The notes under the pieces are model-generated. The model had not been told where the DNA came from. It did no database searches and saw only the letters and a program-made list of their open reading frames with translations. DNA of 56,695 bases, taken from positions 1 through 56,695 of the forward strand of contig NZ_VKHP01000024.1 in NCBI RefSeq assembly GCF_010811875.1. The letters run 5' to 3'. Position numbers and translations under genes: made by a program. Position 1 is the first letter of the stretch. Every line of letters begins with the position of its first letter. Source of the DNA: Bradyrhizobium uaiense. GTDB taxonomy: Bacteria > Pseudomonadota > Alphaproteobacteria > Rhizobiales > Xanthobacteraceae. This document shows, one piece after another, positions 56,637 through 56,695 of this stretch.

Positions 56637-56695
56637 ACAGCTACGCATTGTGGCATCCTCCCCAGGGTCACGACCAAGCACGTGCCGCAGATGTG

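Overview
The window looks like a chromosomal segment of a Bradyrhizobium-type alphaproteobacterium (Nitrobacteraceae). Reasons: high G+C with GC-rich third positions; a rhizobial acpXL/lpxXL very-long-chain fatty acid cluster for lipid A; an Irr-like iron box before a TonB-receptor operon; IalB and BA14K proteins; a porin resembling Bradyrhizobium porins; and several palindromic intergenic repeats of the sort scattered through Bradyrhizobium genomes. Genus assignment is an inference from these features; no database was searched.

Layout. 1-7.6 kb: sugar-acid catabolism. An ABC binding protein and ATPase lie divergent from a LacI-type regulator, followed by an IlvD/Edd dehydratase and two SDR dehydrogenases. 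Two similar GGTAGCGC-centred palindromes, one before each transcription unit, suggest one LacI regulon. 7.6-10.8 kb: a LysR regulator divergent from a DMT-type exporter, a site-2 protease and a small membrane-anchored protein. 10.9-12.2 kb: a branched-chain-amino-acid-type binding protein. 12.2-18.0 kb: a compact iron-uptake operon on the minus strand (receptor, PiuC-like hydroxylase, exbB, exbD, tonB) behind clustered Irr-like boxes. 18.1-24.0 kb: a small unknown protein, a MarR regulator divergent from an RND efflux pair, and an IalB-like protein.

24.0-28.4 kb is accessory and more AT-rich: a DUF262/DUF1524 nuclease that appears to have lost its middle and its tail, a tightly coupled pair made of an unknown 233-residue protein and a HEPN-motif protein, decayed or doubtful frames, a GNAT enzyme, tRNA-Gln(CTG), and about 0.9 kb without a convincing gene. 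28.4-33.6 kb: PBP1A, a coiled-coil protein, gamma-glutamyltransferase. 33.7-37.4 kb: a porin with its terminator, flanked by a duplicated 3' end of the neighbouring amino-acid permease gene. 37.5-41.8 kb: a BA14K protein, SoxC/cytochrome c sulfite dehydrogenase, a DUF1801 protein, an extradiol dioxygenase with a palindromic operator, and a small membrane protein. 41.9-49.2 kb: a GGDEF/EAL protein, a candidate small RNA, a HerA-like ATPase, an AhpD-like protein, MgtC, a ParB-like protein, a KirBac channel and a small membrane protein. 49.3-53.6 kb: acpXL-fabZ-fabF2-fabF1-lpxXL, without the alcohol dehydrogenase usual in Rhizobium and with a second ketosynthase that lacks part of its active site. 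53.6-56.7 kb: a threonine-dehydratase-like enzyme, a polyamine-type binding protein and an aminotransferase broken by an inverted junction near 56,578, which may be a misassembly at a contig end.

The best candidates for something undescribed are the HEPN two-gene unit (25.3-26.5 kb) and, second, the degenerate ketosynthase partner in the lipid A cluster.
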